From: Azospirillum formosense
GTDB lineage: Bacteria > Pseudomonadota > Alphaproteobacteria > Azospirillales > Azospirillaceae
Assembly (NCBI RefSeq): GCF_040500525.1
Contig: NZ_CP159403.1
Coordinates: 1,462,501 to 1,526,500 of the forward strand
Length of the DNA stretch: 64,000 nucleotides
Reading direction: 5' to 3'
Part shown: positions 63,721-64,000 of the stretch, piece after piece
How the letters are laid out: each line of letters begins with the position of its first letter
How positions within the stretch are numbered: position 1 is the first letter of the stretch
Made by a program: the position numbers and the translations under genes
The notes under the pieces: model-generated
Seen by the model: the letters and a program-made list of their open reading frames with translations, nothing else
The model's database searches: none
What the model was told of the DNA's origin: nothing

Positions 63721-63794
63721 TGGGGGATCGTCTAGCGGTAGGACAGCGGACTCTGACTCCGCCAGCCTAGGTTCGAATCCTAGTCCCCCAACCA
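63721..63794 (+). tRNA. tRNA-Gln (anticodon CTG), CCA encoded
   Basis: Acceptor TGGGGGA pairs with TCCCCCA; the weak U1-A72 pair is typical of tRNA-Gln. Anticodon loop CTCTGAC on GCGGA/TCCGC; T-loop GTTCGAAT; ends A-CCA. 74 nt. Last gene of the array. Confidence 0.94.
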
Positions 63795-63811
63795 ACTTCC
63801 AGGTCTTCCCT

Positions 63812-64000
63812 TTATAAAAAAGCTTCCACTTGGTCGCGCCGCTTCTGCAACGGCTTGCGGATGGCGTTCATGACCGTGTGACCCAAGTGTTGCCCGAGGC
63901 ACCACCAGCTCCGTCGGAGCACCGCGCCAGGGCCCAAGCCGCGCGTCACCTCCATCATCAAACCTGGCACCGGGGCCTCCGTGTTCCGTCCGACCCGCAA
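63812..64000 (-). CDS. Partial unidentified reading frame at window edge
   Basis: An open frame that runs off the window end and stops at TAA 63812-63814, 18 bp after tRNA-Gln. The visible C-terminus, VMNAIRKPLQKRRDQVEAFL, is helical and basic. I do not recognise it. Position at a tRNA 3' end on the opposite strand would suit an integrated element, but no integrase motif (R-H-R-Y) is visible in these 62 residues. Confidence 0.3.
   Translation of the reverse strand: MRVGRNTEAPVPGLMMEVTRGLGPGAVLRRSWWCLGQHLGHTVMNAIRKPLQKRRDQVEAFL

Overview
The window is about 64 kb of GC-rich chromosome-like DNA from an alphaproteobacterium, most likely Azospirillum or a close Rhodospirillales relative. This is inferred from base composition and dense GC3-rich codons, an FNR protein with the alphaproteobacterial C-x2-C-x7-C pattern, a GTTC-N7-GTTC LexA-type box, the block ETF-quinone oxidoreductase / type-4 uracil-DNA glycosylase / soluble lytic transglycosylase / MoaB, and the number of TPR-glycosyltransferase fusions. 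No rRNA, CRISPR array, plasmid replication gene or complete insertion sequence was seen. Most of the window is core or metabolic DNA.

Layout. 0-4 kb: single receiver-domain protein, CPA2 cation/proton antiporter, large membrane protein. 4.2-8.1 kb: sulfate/thiosulfate ABC operon sbp-cysT-cysW-cysA on the minus strand, facing a Fic_N/DUF1612-like protein. 9.6-14.7 kb: Rrf2 regulator, MBL hydrolase, PNPOx-like protein, late cobalamin genes (cobS and a CobC-like phosphatase, divergent from cobT), OsmC. 14.9-18.5 kb: small hypothetical genes and an FNR regulator with its own candidate FNR box. 18.6-30.7 kb: SUV3-type helicase, ETF-QO, UDG, lytic transglycosylase, MoaB, kinase-like protein, TPR protein, PA0069-type radical SAM protein behind a candidate SOS box.

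30.8-38.2 kb holds four TPR-glycosyltransferase genes in strictly alternating orientation (GT11-like, GT9-like, GT41/OGT-like, GT9-like). 38.3-43.5 kb is a five-gene minus-strand acyl-CoA cluster (LysR, class III CoA-transferase, MaoC/FAS1-type hydratase, CitE-type lyase, acyl-CoA dehydrogenase) whose composition matches itaconate/C5-dicarboxylate degradation clusters. Divergent from it, 43.8-47.7 kb, is a paoABC-type periplasmic molybdenum aldehyde oxidoreductase operon closed by a textbook terminator.

47.8-55.6 kb: membrane-anchored HNH nuclease, diguanylate cyclase, SlyX, Fur-family regulator, and a three-gene GNAT / ATP-grasp / metallophosphoesterase cassette. 55.9-63.1 kb: chemotaxis receptor, a 200-bp hairpin-rich intergenic element, Pmp3-family peptide, a large beta-helix protein with two duplicated carbohydrate-binding modules, a glycine-zipper lipoprotein and a TPR-methyltransferase. 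63.27-63.79 kb is an array of five tRNA genes (Thr, Ala, Asp, Val, Gln), all with encoded CCA, followed at the window edge by an unidentified partial reading frame.

No single locus is clearly an unknown defence or mobile system. The strongest leads are the alternating TPR-glycosyltransferase block, the Fe-S-cysteine-depleted UDG, the C5-dicarboxylate cluster with an isovaleryl-type dehydrogenase, the GNAT/ATP-grasp/phosphoesterase cassette, and a recurring pattern of short tandem repeats at the 3' ends of minus-strand genes.
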